DNA of 64,000 bases, from assembly GCF_003072065.1 (NCBI RefSeq), contig NZ_QCYG01000002.1, forward strand, positions 62,001 through 126,000, in the 5' to 3' direction. This DNA is from Thalassorhabdomicrobium marinisediminis. GTDB taxonomy: Bacteria > Pseudomonadota > Alphaproteobacteria > Rhodobacterales > Rhodobacteraceae. Every line of letters starts with the position of its first letter. The first letter of the stretch is position 1. Positions 8,296 to 16,514 of this stretch are shown one piece after another. The notes beneath the pieces were generated by a model, which was not told the origin of the DNA, made no database searches, and saw only the letters and a list, made by a program, of their open reading frames with translations. The position numbers and the translations under genes were made by a program.

Positions 8296-9726
8296 ATGCA
8301 GACAGATTTTACCGACGCCCAATTGCAAGATCCCGCCACCGCCCGCGCGAACGAAATCCTGCGCGCCTGCGTCCATTGTGGCTTTTGCACCGCCACCTGC
8401 CCGACCTATCAGGTGCTGGGCGACGAATTGGACAGCCCGCGGGGGCGGATTTACCTGATCAAGGACATGCTCGAGAACGAGCGCGTGCCCGACGCCAAGA
8501 CCGTGCAGCACATCGACCGCTGCCTGTCCTGCCTTGCTTGCATGACGACCTGCCCTTCGGGCGTGCATTACATGCATCTGGTCGACCACGCCCGCGCCTA
8601 TATTGAAGCGACCTACACACGCCCCGCAGGGGAGCGTGCGCTGCGGTGGATGTTGGCGAAGATTCTGCCCTATCCGATGCGGTTCCGTGTGGCGCTGCTG
8701 GCGGCAAAGATCGGGCGGCCCTTTGCGCCGCTGATCCCCGACGCACGACTGCGGGCAATGCTGCGGATGGCGCCAAAACGCATCCCGCCGGTGTCGCGCA
8801 ACGATGATCCGCAGGTATTCACGGCGCGCAACAGAAAGCTGCGGGTGGCGCTGATGACCGGCTGCGCGCAGAAAGCGCTCAACACCGATATCAACGATGC
8901 GACGATCCGGCTGCTGACTCGGCTGGGGGCCGAGGTGGTGGTGGCCGACGGTGCGGGCTGCTGCGGGGCGCTGACCCATCACATGGGCAAGACCGAGGAA
9001 AGCCACGCCGCCGCTGCCCGAAACATCCGCGCCTGGACGCGCGAGATTGCGGGCGGCGGGCTGGACGCCATCGTCATCAACACCAGCGGCTGCGGCACGA
9101 CGGTGAAGGACTATGGCCACATATTCCGCGACACCGATCTGGCCGAGGAGGCCGCGCAGGTCGCAGCGCGGGCCAAGGACGTGAGCGAAGTGCTCCTTGA
9201 GCTGCTGCCCGAGGGCGCTGCGGCCTTCACCGCCAACACGGCCCGCTCCGATCTGGCAGGCACCGATGCGGTGGCCATTCCGCCCACGGGCACCGGCCCG
9301 CTCACCGTGGCCTATCACGCGGCCTGTTCGCTGCAGCACGGTCAACAGATCAAGGCCGCCCCGAAAGAGCTGCTGACCCGCGCCGGGTTCCGGGTGGTGG
9401 AGCCCGCCGACAGCCACCTGTGCTGCGGCTCGGCCGGAACCTACAACCTGTTGCAGCCTGAGATTTCCGCGCAGTTGCAGGACCGCAAGGTGCAGACCCT
9501 TGAAGCGGTCCGGCCAGACGTGATCGCGGCAGGCAACATCGGCTGCATGATGCAGATCGGCCAGGCGACGCAGGTTCCCATTGTCCACACGGTCGAACTG
9601 CTGGACTGGGCCACCGGCGGCCCGCGCCCGCCTGCGTTGGACGCACCGCCGGGGGTGCCGAATTTACGCGCGCGTGCCACAATTGCGCCCGATGCCGCTG
9701 GTAGCCTGCGCGAAACAAGCCGGTAA
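8296..9726 (+). CDS. glcF: Glycolate oxidase iron-sulfur subunit GlcF
   Basis: GlcF carries electrons from the flavin subunits to the membrane. The 476-residue product has two 4Fe-4S ferredoxin motifs, CVHCGFCTATCP (~28-39) and CLSCLACMTTCP (~76-87). Two CCG-type cysteine-rich domains follow, with GAGCCGALTHHMG near 218 and HLCCGSAGTYN near 375. These bind a further cluster or quinone-proximal site, as in the HdrB/GlpC family. It starts one base after the glcE stop, so the two are translationally linked. Confidence 0.95.
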   Translation: MQTDFTDAQLQDPATARANEILRACVHCGFCTATCPTYQVLGDELDSPRGRIYLIKDMLENERVPDAKTVQHIDRCLSCLACMTTCPSGVHYMHLVDHARAYIEATYTRPAGERALRWMLAKILPYPMRFRVALLAAKIGRPFAPLIPDARLRAMLRMAPKRIPPVSRNDDPQVFTARNRKLRVALMTGCAQKALNTDINDATIRLLTRLGAEVVVADGAGCCGALTHHMGKTEESHAAAARNIRAWTREIAGGGLDAIVINTSGCGTTVKDYGHIFRDTDLAEEAAQVAARAKDVSEVLLELLPEGAAAFTANTARSDLAGTDAVAIPPTGTGPLTVAYHAACSLQHGQQIKAAPKELLTRAGFRVVEPADSHLCCGSAGTYNLLQPEISAQLQDRKVQTLEAVRPDVIAAGNIGCMMQIGQATQVPIVHTVELLDWATGGPRPPALDAPPGVPNLRARATIAPDAAGSLRETSR

Positions 9727-9729
9727 ACC

Positions 9730-10536
9730 ATGCGCAAATTTCTTGCCTTTCTCATCGTCTGGGCCGCATCGACCCTCTCTGCCCAGACCACGGACCTGCA
9801 AACGCTGGCCACGGGCCATGACGCCCGCGGGTGGGAGGGCGTGGGCCGGCTCGACATCGACGGCAAAGGCTTTTGCACCGGCGCGCTGATCGCCCCCGAT
9901 CTGGTGCTGACGGCGGCCCATTGCATGTATGACCGGATGGGCGGCGACGCGGTCGATCCCGCGCGCATCGCCTTTCTGGCGGGCCTGCGCGATGGCCGGG
10001 CCGAGGCGACGCGGCGCGTGCGCGCGGCGGTGGTGCATCCCTCCTATGGCAACACAGGCGCCGCGACCGCCGATCAGGTGCGCTTTGACGTGGCGCTGCT
10101 GCAACTGGACCATCCGATCCGCACCGGCCGCGTACGCCCTTTCGAGGTCTCGAGCGCTTTGCGGCGCGGTTCGGAAATCTCGGTCGTGTCCTACGCCAAG
10201 GACCGCGAAAGCGCGCCGTCCCTGCAAGAGGTCTGCAACGTGATCGGTGAGCAGCAGGGCGTGCTCATCATGGATTGCGACGTGGATTTCGGCGCCTCCG
10301 GCTCTCCGGTGTTCCGCGACGAGGCCGGCGTGCCACGACTTGTGTCCGTGATCTCGGCCATGGCCGATATCGACGGCGAACCGATGGCGCTGGGGATGAA
10401 CCTTGCCGCGCCCATCGCGACCCTGCGGCTGGCGCTGGAACAGGGGCGCGGGTTTTTCGCCACCCCCCCCGCCACCGCGCGCATCATCCGTCAGGGCGAG
10501 CGCGCCGACACCGGAGCCCGCTTCGTCCGCCCCTGA
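9730..10536 (+). CDS. Exported trypsin-like (S1/V8-type) serine protease
   Basis: The 268-residue product starts with a short signal peptide (MRKFLAFLIVWAASTLSAQ). The catalytic triad is readable: His64 in LTAAHC, Asp120 in DVALLQL and Ser190 in FGASGSPVF. The usual GDSGGP is GASGSP here, closer to V8-like or glutamyl-type bacterial members. Cysteines at 49 and 65 flank the His loop, as in chymotrypsin-fold enzymes. It probably acts in the periplasm; the substrate is unknown. It begins three bases after glcF, so it is probably co-transcribed with glcDEF, with no obvious metabolic link. Confidence 0.85.
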   Translation: MRKFLAFLIVWAASTLSAQTTDLQTLATGHDARGWEGVGRLDIDGKGFCTGALIAPDLVLTAAHCMYDRMGGDAVDPARIAFLAGLRDGRAEATRRVRAAVVHPSYGNTGAATADQVRFDVALLQLDHPIRTGRVRPFEVSSALRRGSEISVVSYAKDRESAPSLQEVCNVIGEQQGVLIMDCDVDFGASGSPVFRDEAGVPRLVSVISAMADIDGEPMALGMNLAAPIATLRLALEQGRGFFATPPATARIIRQGERADTGARFVRP

Positions 10537-10548
10537 CCGACTCCCGTT

Positions 10549-10606
10549 CCTCTTTGCTTCACAAATATCCAGGGGGAGTCGCGCCAGCGACGGGGGCAGC
10601 GCCCCC
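10549..10606 (+). repeat. Intergenic repeat copy 3
   Basis: It starts TCTCTTTGCTTC-like (10551 on), continues ACAAATATCCAGGGGGAGTC and ends in GGGGGCAGCGCCCCC. It lies 12 bases after the protease stop, in the same orientation relative to the upstream gene as copies 1 and 4. Compared with copy 1 there is one change (CCAGGGGG for CCCGGGGG) and a shorter hairpin. Confidence 0.8.
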
Positions 10607-10614
10607 ATTCCCCC

Positions 10615-10643
10615 CTTGAAACCACAAAACCCGCACCCCAGAT
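10615..10643 (+). promoter_or_regulatory. Candidate sigma-32 (RpoH) promoter of hsp20
   Basis: CTTGAAA at 10615-10621 and CCCCAGAT at 10636-10643 are separated by 14 bases. This is close to the heat-shock consensus CTTGAAA-N11-16-CCCCATNT. It lies ~100 bases before the Hsp20 start, where heat-shock control is expected. The match is by eye only. Confidence 0.6.
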
Positions 10644-10646
10644 ATC

Positions 10647-10704
10647 TGTCATCGGGATGCCTGACTGGGGCCCGATGACACCCGCCTTGCCCGTTCGGGA
10701 AGGC
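10647..10704 (+). promoter_or_regulatory. Two stem-loops in the hsp20 leader
   Basis: TGTCATCGGG (10647-10656) pairs perfectly with CCCGATGACA (10671-10680). A second stem pairs GCCTT (10684-10688) with AAGGC (10700-10704), with an inner CCG/CGG. Both lie between the candidate heat-shock promoter and the ribosome site GGAGG at 10729. They could be an operator, a mRNA stabiliser or part of an RNA thermometer. A direct block of the ribosome site is not evident. Confidence 0.5.
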
Positions 10705-10739
10705 TTAACATACGTATGATCGCTCAATGGAGGATACCC

Positions 10740-11210
10740 ATGCGAACCTTTGATCTTGCACCCTTGCATCGTGCAACCGTTGGCTTTGACCAGTTGACCG
10801 ACCTGATGGACCGCATCATGGCGAACGACACCAACACGCAAAGCTACCCGCCTTACAACATCGAAAAGACCGATGACGACAGCTGGCGCATTTCCATCGC
10901 CGTTGCCGGATTCTCGCCCGAGGATCTTCAGGTCGAAGTGCGGGAACATGCGCTGTTCGTCAGCGCCAACAAAGCCGAAACCGATGATGGTGAGCGCACC
11001 TATCTGCACCGTGGCATCGCCACCCGCGCGTTCAATCGCCGGTTCCATCTGGCCGACCACGTGAAGGTGACGGGCGCGGCCCACGAAAACGGCATGTTGC
11101 ACATTGACCTTGTCCGCGAGGTGCCCGAGGCGCTCAAGCCCCGCACCATCGAAATCGCGACCGCTCCGAAGATCGAGCAGGACGTGATCGAGGCCGAGAA
11201 GGTCAACTAA
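10740..11210 (+). CDS. Small heat-shock protein, Hsp20/alpha-crystallin family
   Basis: This is an ATP-independent holdase chaperone that keeps unfolding proteins soluble. The 156-residue product has the alpha-crystallin domain at ~35-130, from YPPYNIEKTDDDSWRISIAV through VEVREHALFVSANK to GAAHENGMLHIDLVREVPE. The last contains the A-x-x-x-N-G-x-L signature. It most resembles the IbpA/HspA class. The start at 10740 has GGAGG six bases upstream; an in-frame ATG at 10716 lacks one. Heat-shock control is suggested by the upstream promoter match, and a terminator follows. Confidence 0.93.
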   Translation: MRTFDLAPLHRATVGFDQLTDLMDRIMANDTNTQSYPPYNIEKTDDDSWRISIAVAGFSPEDLQVEVREHALFVSANKAETDDGERTYLHRGIATRAFNRRFHLADHVKVTGAAHENGMLHIDLVREVPEALKPRTIEIATAPKIEQDVIEAEKVN

Positions 11211-11235
11211 CGGACCCCGGGTCCGAACGACGCAT

Positions 11236-11261
11236 GGGCGCCCGGTTGGGCGCCCTTTTTT
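11236..11261 (+). terminator. Rho-independent terminator of hsp20
   Basis: An 8-bp GC stem (GGGCGCCC, GGTT loop, GGGCGCCC) is followed by six T residues, 25 bases after the hsp20 stop. It ends the + strand transcript before the opposing gene at 11322. Confidence 0.9.
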
Positions 11262-11321
11262 GTTTGCACGTAGGGTTGTAAGGGCGGCGCGCGCGTCAGG
11301 CGCTGCGCCACCATGCGTTCG

Positions 11322-11804
11322 CTAGAACGTGATCTTGCCCTGCCAGCCGACGTTGTCGGGCGTGTCGCCGGTAATCTTGGCCTTGGCGATCTTGTAGAAG
11401 AACTCCAACGCGTTGTCGTCGCTGATCGTGGCTTCGGCCTCGCTGGGGGTGAAGGACATCAGGCGCACGTCGTCGTCGCGCTTGCCATCCTCGAACCACG
11501 CGCCGGTCATCGCGCTCCAAACGTCGTCGACGACGTCCTGACTGGTGATCTGTGCCAGCGTGCCCTTGATGTCGGCCCACAGCCCTTCGCCTCGGTCCGA
11601 GACGACCAGCCGCGCGGCTTTCGGCCCGGCGGCGACGGCTTTTTGCAGGTCGGTGCCCTCGGCGGTGATGAACCAGATGGTGCCGTCCTTCACATCGTCG
11701 CGCACCTTCGGCGTCATCGGGATGAGGAATTCGCCCTCAAGCCCGAGCATCCCTTCCGAGATGTCTTCCATGGCGTCCCAGAATTCTGATTTAGCGTCTT
11801 TCAC
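11322..11804 (-). CDS. Pyridoxamine 5'-phosphate oxidase-fold stress protein
   Basis: The ~160-residue product belongs to the split-barrel flavin-binding family of general stress protein 26. Visible features are DGTIWFITAEGTDLQKAV, ARLVVSDRGEGLWADIKGTL, the tail EFFYKIAKAKITG and the tryptophan-rich MTGAWFEDG. Family members bind FMN or F420 and often reduce small molecules; the substrate is not predictable. I chose a GTG start at 11804 because GAGGAAAGG lies just upstream; the open frame extends further but the extra residues are not protein-like. It is convergent with hsp20 and shares strand with polA, whose start lies upstream. Confidence 0.8.
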   Translation of the reverse strand: MKDAKSEFWDAMEDISEGMLGLEGEFLIPMTPKVRDDVKDGTIWFITAEGTDLQKAVAAGPKAARLVVSDRGEGLWADIKGTLAQITSQDVVDDVWSAMTGAWFEDGKRDDDVRLMSFTPSEAEATISDDNALEFFYKIAKAKITGDTPDNVGWQGKITF

Positions 11805-11877
11805 GGCTGTTTTCCTTTCCTCATTGGTCAGCAAGCCAACGTGTGAGGACAGGGGCAGGTTCCGTGCACAGCGCCGA

Positions 11878-14670
11878 TCAGTGGGCCTCGGCCCAGGTGT
11901 CGCCGATGCCCGCGTCCACCACCAGCGGCACGTCAAAGCGCACCGCCGGATGGGCGGCCCCCTCCATCACCTCACGCGCGACGCCGATCAGGTCGTCGGC
12001 CGCGGCCTTGTCGACCTCGAACACCAGTTCATCGTGCACCTGCAACAGCATCCGCGCGGGAAGATCGCGGATCGCGTCGTCCATGCGGATCATCGCCCGG
12101 CGGATCACATCCGCCGCGGTGCCCTGGATCGGCGCGTTGATCGCCGCGCGCTTGGCAAATCCCGCACCCGGCCCCTTGGCGTTGATCTCGGGCGTGTTGA
12201 TGCGCCGCCCGAACAGGGTTTCGACGCGGCCGTGTTCCTTGGCGAAGGCGATGGTCTCGTCCATGTATTTGCGAATGCCGGGGAAGCGCTCGAAATAGCG
12301 GTCGATGAAGCCTTGCGCCTCGTCCCGCGGGATCCGCAGGTTGCGGGCGAGCCCGAAGCCGGAAATGCCGTAGATCACCCCGAAGTTGATCGCCTTGGCC
12401 TGCCGGCGCACCTCGGGCGTCATCTCGTCCAGCGGCACGTTGAACATCTCGGACGCGGTCATCGCGTGAATGTCCAGCCCGTCGCGGAAGGCCTGTTTCA
12501 GCGCGTCGATCTGCGCGATATGCGCCAGAATGCGCAGCTCGATCTGGGAATAATCCAGCGCGACCAACACCTTGCCCTCTTCGGCGATGAACGCCTCGCG
12601 GATGCGGCGGCCCTCTTCGGTGCGGATCGGGATGTTTTGCAGGTTCGGCTCGGTCGAGGACAGGCGGCCCGTGTTCGCGCCGGTGATCGAATAGCAGGTG
12701 TGCACGCGGCCCGTCTCTGCGTTGATGTGGGTCTGTAGCGCGTCGGTATAGGTCGATTTCAGCTTGCTGAGCTGCCGCCAGTCCAGCACGCGACCGGGGA
12801 AGTCGTGCAGGGTGGCAAGGTCTTCGAGGATATCCGCGCCGGTGGAATACTTCCCCGTCTTGCCCTTCTTGCCGCCTTCAAGCCCCATCTTGTCGAACAG
12901 GATCTCACCCACCTGCGCGGGCGAGCCCACGTTGAATTTGCCGCCCGCAAGTTCGTAGAGTTCATCTTCCAACGCCGCCATCTTCTGGCTGAAGGCGTTC
13001 GACATGCGCGAGAGCGTATCCCGGTCGACCTTGATGCCCGACATTTCCATTTTCGCCAGCACCGGCACCAAGGGCCGTTCCAGCGTTTCATAGACCGTCG
13101 TCACCCGCTTGCGATGCAGTTGCGGCTTGAAGGTCTGCCAGAGCCGTAGGGTGATGTCCGCATCCTCAGAGGCATATTTCACCGCATCCTCAACGGGCAC
13201 GCGGTCAAAGGTCTTGGCGCTTTTGCCCGTGCCCAAGAGGGATTTGATCTCGATCGGGTTGTGACCCAGATAGCGCTCGGACAGCTGGTCCATCCCGTGA
13301 TTGTGCAGGCCCGCGTTCATCGCGTAGCTCATCAACATGGTGTCGTCGATCGGGGCCAGCGCGATGCCGTTGCGGGCGAATATCTTGGCGTCGTATTTCA
13401 TGTTCTGCCCGATCTTGAGGATGCTGGGATCCTCGAGCATGGGCCTGAGCAGATCGAGCGCGGCGTTCAGCGGCATCTGCCCCTCGGCCAGACTGTCGTC
13501 GCCGAACAGATCATCCGCCGCGCCCCCCTTGTGGGTCAGTGGAATGTAGCAGGCTTGCCCCGGTTCGACACAAAGCGACACGCCCACCAGATCGGCGCGC
13601 ATTTCGTTAAGGCCCGTGGTTTCCGTGTCCACGGCCACGTAGCCGCGCTCGTAGATCCGGTCGAGCCAGACCTGCAACGCGGCGGCGTCCTTGACCCATT
13701 CGTATCGCTCCGCATCGAAGGGCGGCATCTCGGGCGCAGGGTCGGCTGCGGCCGGCGCGGCCGCCTCGATCGCCGGCGGCTCGACGCCCAGCTTGTCGGA
13801 GATGCGCTTGACGATGGTGCGGAATTCCATCTCCGTCAGAAAGGCGAGCAATTCCTCCGGATCGGGGTCCTTCGCCTCAAGATCGTCCAGCGTGAAGGGC
13901 AGCTCCATGTTCTCGTCCAGCGTCACGAGCTTTTTGGACAGCTCGATCTGTTCGCGATGCTCGATCAACGTCTGGCGGCGCCTGGGCTGCTTGATCTCCT
14001 CGGCGCGGTCCAGAAGCTCTTCCAGCGTGCCGTATTCATTGATCAGCAACGCCGCTGTCTTGATCCCGATGCCGGGCGCGCCGGGCACGTTGTCCACCGA
14101 GTCGCCCGCCAGCGCCTGCACATCGACCACCTGTTTCGGGCCGACGCCGAATTTCTCTTCCACGCCCTCGCTGTCGATGACGCGGTTGCCCTTCATGGCG
14201 TCCATCATCACCACACCGTCGCCCACGAGCTGCATCAGGTCCTTGTCCGAAGAGATGATCGTGCAAGCGCCGCCCGCCTCCCGCGCCTGGCGCGCAAGGG
14301 TGGCGATGATGTCGTCGGCCTCGAAACCCTCGATCTCTTCACAAGCGATGTTGAAGGCGCGGGTCGCCTCCCGCGTGAGGGGGATCTGCGGGCGCAGATC
14401 CTCGGGCATGGCGTCGCGGTTGGCCTTGTATTGATCGTAAAGCTCGTTGCGGAAGGTGTGGCTGCCCTTGTCGAAGATCACCGCCACATGGGTCACGTCG
14501 CTGCCGACGTTGCCTTCGACATAGCGTTGCAGCATGTTGCAGAACCCCGAAACCGCGCCGATGGGCAAGCCATCCGACTTGCGCGTCAGCGGCGGCAGTG
14601 CGTGATAGGCGCGAAAGATGAACGCCGATCCGTCGATCAGGTGAAGGTGACAACCTTTGCCGAATGCCAT
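11878..14670 (-). CDS. polA: DNA polymerase I
   Basis: PolA removes RNA primers and fills gaps in replication and excision repair. The 930-residue product has all three domains: the 5'-3' exonuclease (~1-290, LIDGSAFIFRAYHALPP, APGIGIKTA helix-hairpin-helix), the 3'-5' exonuclease (~320-510, YVAVDTETTG with intact acidic residues) and the polymerase domain (VALDYSQIELRILAHIAQID, RRQAKAINFGVIYGISGFGL, LLQVHDELVFEV). An intact proofreading motif is not universal, so it is worth recording. The gene is single-copy and normal in length. Confidence 0.98.
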   Translation of the reverse strand: MAFGKGCHLHLIDGSAFIFRAYHALPPLTRKSDGLPIGAVSGFCNMLQRYVEGNVGSDVTHVAVIFDKGSHTFRNELYDQYKANRDAMPEDLRPQIPLTREATRAFNIACEEIEGFEADDIIATLARQAREAGGACTIISSDKDLMQLVGDGVVMMDAMKGNRVIDSEGVEEKFGVGPKQVVDVQALAGDSVDNVPGAPGIGIKTAALLINEYGTLEELLDRAEEIKQPRRRQTLIEHREQIELSKKLVTLDENMELPFTLDDLEAKDPDPEELLAFLTEMEFRTIVKRISDKLGVEPPAIEAAAPAAADPAPEMPPFDAERYEWVKDAAALQVWLDRIYERGYVAVDTETTGLNEMRADLVGVSLCVEPGQACYIPLTHKGGAADDLFGDDSLAEGQMPLNAALDLLRPMLEDPSILKIGQNMKYDAKIFARNGIALAPIDDTMLMSYAMNAGLHNHGMDQLSERYLGHNPIEIKSLLGTGKSAKTFDRVPVEDAVKYASEDADITLRLWQTFKPQLHRKRVTTVYETLERPLVPVLAKMEMSGIKVDRDTLSRMSNAFSQKMAALEDELYELAGGKFNVGSPAQVGEILFDKMGLEGGKKGKTGKYSTGADILEDLATLHDFPGRVLDWRQLSKLKSTYTDALQTHINAETGRVHTCYSITGANTGRLSSTEPNLQNIPIRTEEGRRIREAFIAEEGKVLVALDYSQIELRILAHIAQIDALKQAFRDGLDIHAMTASEMFNVPLDEMTPEVRRQAKAINFGVIYGISGFGLARNLRIPRDEAQGFIDRYFERFPGIRKYMDETIAFAKEHGRVETLFGRRINTPEINAKGPGAGFAKRAAINAPIQGTAADVIRRAMIRMDDAIRDLPARMLLQVHDELVFEVDKAAADDLIGVAREVMEGAAHPAVRFDVPLVVDAGIGDTWAEAH

Positions 14671-14782
14671 GTGGATACCCCGCTTACAGACCCGTCAGAT
14701 GTGCCACGATTGGCGGCGATAGAAAAGGTGCAGGCAGGTCAATTGGCCGTGCGGCGGCACAGCTACGTCACGGCAAGGCGCG

Positions 14783-14980
14783 CTAGACCTCGTCCTCGGC
14801 CACCGCTTCGGGCAGGCCGGTGTCGAGCACATAGCGCGCGTCGCAGTAGGAGCATTCGACCCAGCCCTGTTCCAGCGGGATCTGAAGCCAGACGCGGGGA
14901 TGACCCAACGCGCCCTCGCCCCCGTCGCAGGCCACGCGAAGCTGGCGGACGGTCTTGGTTTCTGGCGCCGGAAGGGTCAT
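14783..14980 (-). CDS. Small zinc-finger protein (NDUFS6-like CHCC)
   Basis: The 65-residue protein has a Cys-His-Cys-Cys zinc site: C in [10 protein letters not shown] in LGHPRVWL, and the pair [10 protein letters not shown]. This is the fold of the mitochondrial complex I accessory subunit NDUFS6, and alphaproteobacterial homologues are stand-alone small proteins, some found with complex I. The start at 14980 gives MTLPAPETK. Upstream in-frame residues look non-coding. It lies 112 bases before polA on the same strand; a functional link is not evident. Confidence 0.85.
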   Translation of the reverse strand: MTLPAPETKTVRQLRVACDGGEGALGHPRVWLQIPLEQGWVECSYCDARYVLDTGLPEAVAEDEV

Positions 14981-15074
14981 AAATTTGCCTCTGCTCTGGG
15001 GACACGCTAGGTGCCTGTTACGGGGTCGCATTCTAGCGATTGCCGCCAGACGAACAAGACGGGAAACACAGCGC

Positions 15075-16013
15075 GTGACACAAACGGACCAAGCCAACGC
15101 CCTTGAGATCACGGGCCTGCGCAAAACCTATGCGGCCAGCAAACGCAGCCCCGCGAAAGAGGCGCTGAAAGGCGTCGATCTGGCGGTGCCCCGCGGATCG
15201 ATCTTCGGGCTTCTGGGGCCGAACGGCGCGGGCAAATCGACTCTGATCAACATCCTTGCGGGTCTGGTGAACAAATCCGCCGGACAGGTGCGCATCTGGG
15301 GCTTCGATCAGGACGAGAACCCGCGCCAGTCCCGCGCGGCCATCGGCATCATGCCGCAAGAGCCCAACCTTGATCCCTTCTTCACGCCGCGCGGGTCGCT
15401 CGACGTGCAGGCGGGGCTGTACGGGGTGCCGAAATCCCAGCGCCGCACCGAAGAGCTGTTGGAGCTTACAGGGCTCAGCGACAAGGCCGAAGCCTATGCC
15501 CGCTCGCTCTCGGGCGGGATGCGGCGGCGGCTGCTGCTGGGCAAGGCGCTGGTCCACAGCCCGCAGATTCTGGTGCTGGACGAGCCCACCGCCGGCGTTG
15601 ACATCGAGTTGCGCAACCAGCTTTGGGACAACGTGCGCCGCCTCAACGAAGAGGGGATGACCATTATCCTCACGACCCACTACCTCGAAGAGGCCGAGCA
15701 GATGTGCGACCAGATCGCCATCATCAACCACGGCACGGTGATCGCCAATGACACCACCGCCAACCTGCTGGGCCAGCTTGAGACCAAGACCATGGTGATC
15801 ACCCCCGACGGAGGCGCCGCCCTGCCCGCCCTGCCCGCAGGCATCGACGGGGTGCAACGGCCCGACGGCACGCTGGCCTTCACCTACAAGACCTCGCAGA
15901 CCCGCGCGGACGAAGTGCTCAACCTCGTCTCGGCGGCGGGGCTGACGATCAAGGACGTGCGCACGGAAGAACCCGATCTTGAGGACGTCTTCCTCGACCT
16001 CACCCGCGCCTGA
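15075..16013 (+). CDS. ABC-2 type transporter ATP-binding protein
   Basis: The 312-residue ATPase carries Walker [13 protein letters not shown] (~50), signature [16 protein letters not shown] (~140), Walker [15 protein letters not shown] and the H-loop [12 protein letters not shown]. The C-terminal ~80 residues are the extension of multidrug/polysaccharide ABC-2 ATPases (DrrA/CcmA-like). The GTG start at 15075 is preferred because the residues before it are unlike this family. No permease gene is next to it on either side. Downstream is repeat copy 4 and an opposing gene, so the membrane partner must be encoded elsewhere. Confidence 0.9.
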   Translation: MTQTDQANALEITGLRKTYAASKRSPAKEALKGVDLAVPRGSIFGLLGPNGAGKSTLINILAGLVNKSAGQVRIWGFDQDENPRQSRAAIGIMPQEPNLDPFFTPRGSLDVQAGLYGVPKSQRRTEELLELTGLSDKAEAYARSLSGGMRRRLLLGKALVHSPQILVLDEPTAGVDIELRNQLWDNVRRLNEEGMTIILTTHYLEEAEQMCDQIAIINHGTVIANDTTANLLGQLETKTMVITPDGGAALPALPAGIDGVQRPDGTLAFTYKTSQTRADEVLNLVSAAGLTIKDVRTEEPDLEDVFLDLTRA

Positions 16014-16043
16014 CGCAGCCCACGATCAAGCGCACCGCCCCCC

Positions 16044-16102
16044 TTATCTTTGCTTCAGAAATATCCCGGGGGGCGGCCGCAGGCCGGGGGGCAGCGCCCC
16101 CC
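16044..16102 (+). repeat. Intergenic repeat copy 4
   Basis: It begins TTATCTTTGCTTCAGAAATA, continues with TCCCGGGGGGCGGCCGC and ends in a GGGGGGCAGCGCCCCCC hairpin. It lies 31 bases after the ABC ATPase stop, between convergent genes. The outer part matches copies 1-3; the middle differs (GGCCGCAGGCC replaces GTCGCGCC...GCGAC). Confidence 0.8.
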
Positions 16103-16135
16103 TTCCTAAGGCCGGTTCACGCTCGCCCTTCGCCC

Positions 16136-16504
16136 TCAGGTCGCCGGTTCGAGCATCCGCCCCATGTTGCGCCCGCCCAGAATGTGCAGGTGGAAATGCG
16201 GCACCTCTTGCACGCCATCGGCGCGGGCGTTGGCGATGGCGCGGAAGCCGGTGTCGACCTGTTCGATCCGGCAGACTTCGGCCACCGCATCGAAGAACGC
16301 GATCTGCTCGGCGGCGGTGGCGTCGCGGGCGAAGTGGTCCAGGCTCACATAGGGGCCCTTGGGGATCACCAGCACATGCACGGGCGCCTGTTCGTTGATG
16401 TCGCGGAACGCCAGGGCGTGATCGTTCTCGAACACGGTCTGGTTGGGGATCTCCCCCCGCAGGATCTTGGCGAAGATATTCTGGTCGTCGTAGTCGAACT
16501 GCAC
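16136..16504 (-). CDS. hinT: HIT family hydrolase (HinT-like)
   Basis: HIT proteins hydrolyse purine nucleoside phosphoramidates and AMP conjugates. The 122-residue product shows the histidine triad PHFHLHILGG near the C-terminus, and the upstream IFAKILRGEIPNQTVFENDHALAFRDI block is typical of the HinT/HITA branch. The GTG start at 16504 is supported by AAGGAG eight bases upstream; there is no good ATG. It follows the DUF5928 gene by ten bases and probably shares its transcript. Such pairings are usually incidental. Confidence 0.9.
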   Translation of the reverse strand: MQFDYDDQNIFAKILRGEIPNQTVFENDHALAFRDINEQAPVHVLVIPKGPYVSLDHFARDATAAEQIAFFDAVAEVCRIEQVDTGFRAIANARADGVQEVPHFHLHILGGRNMGRMLEPAT

Positions 16505-16514
16505 GGGCGGCTCC

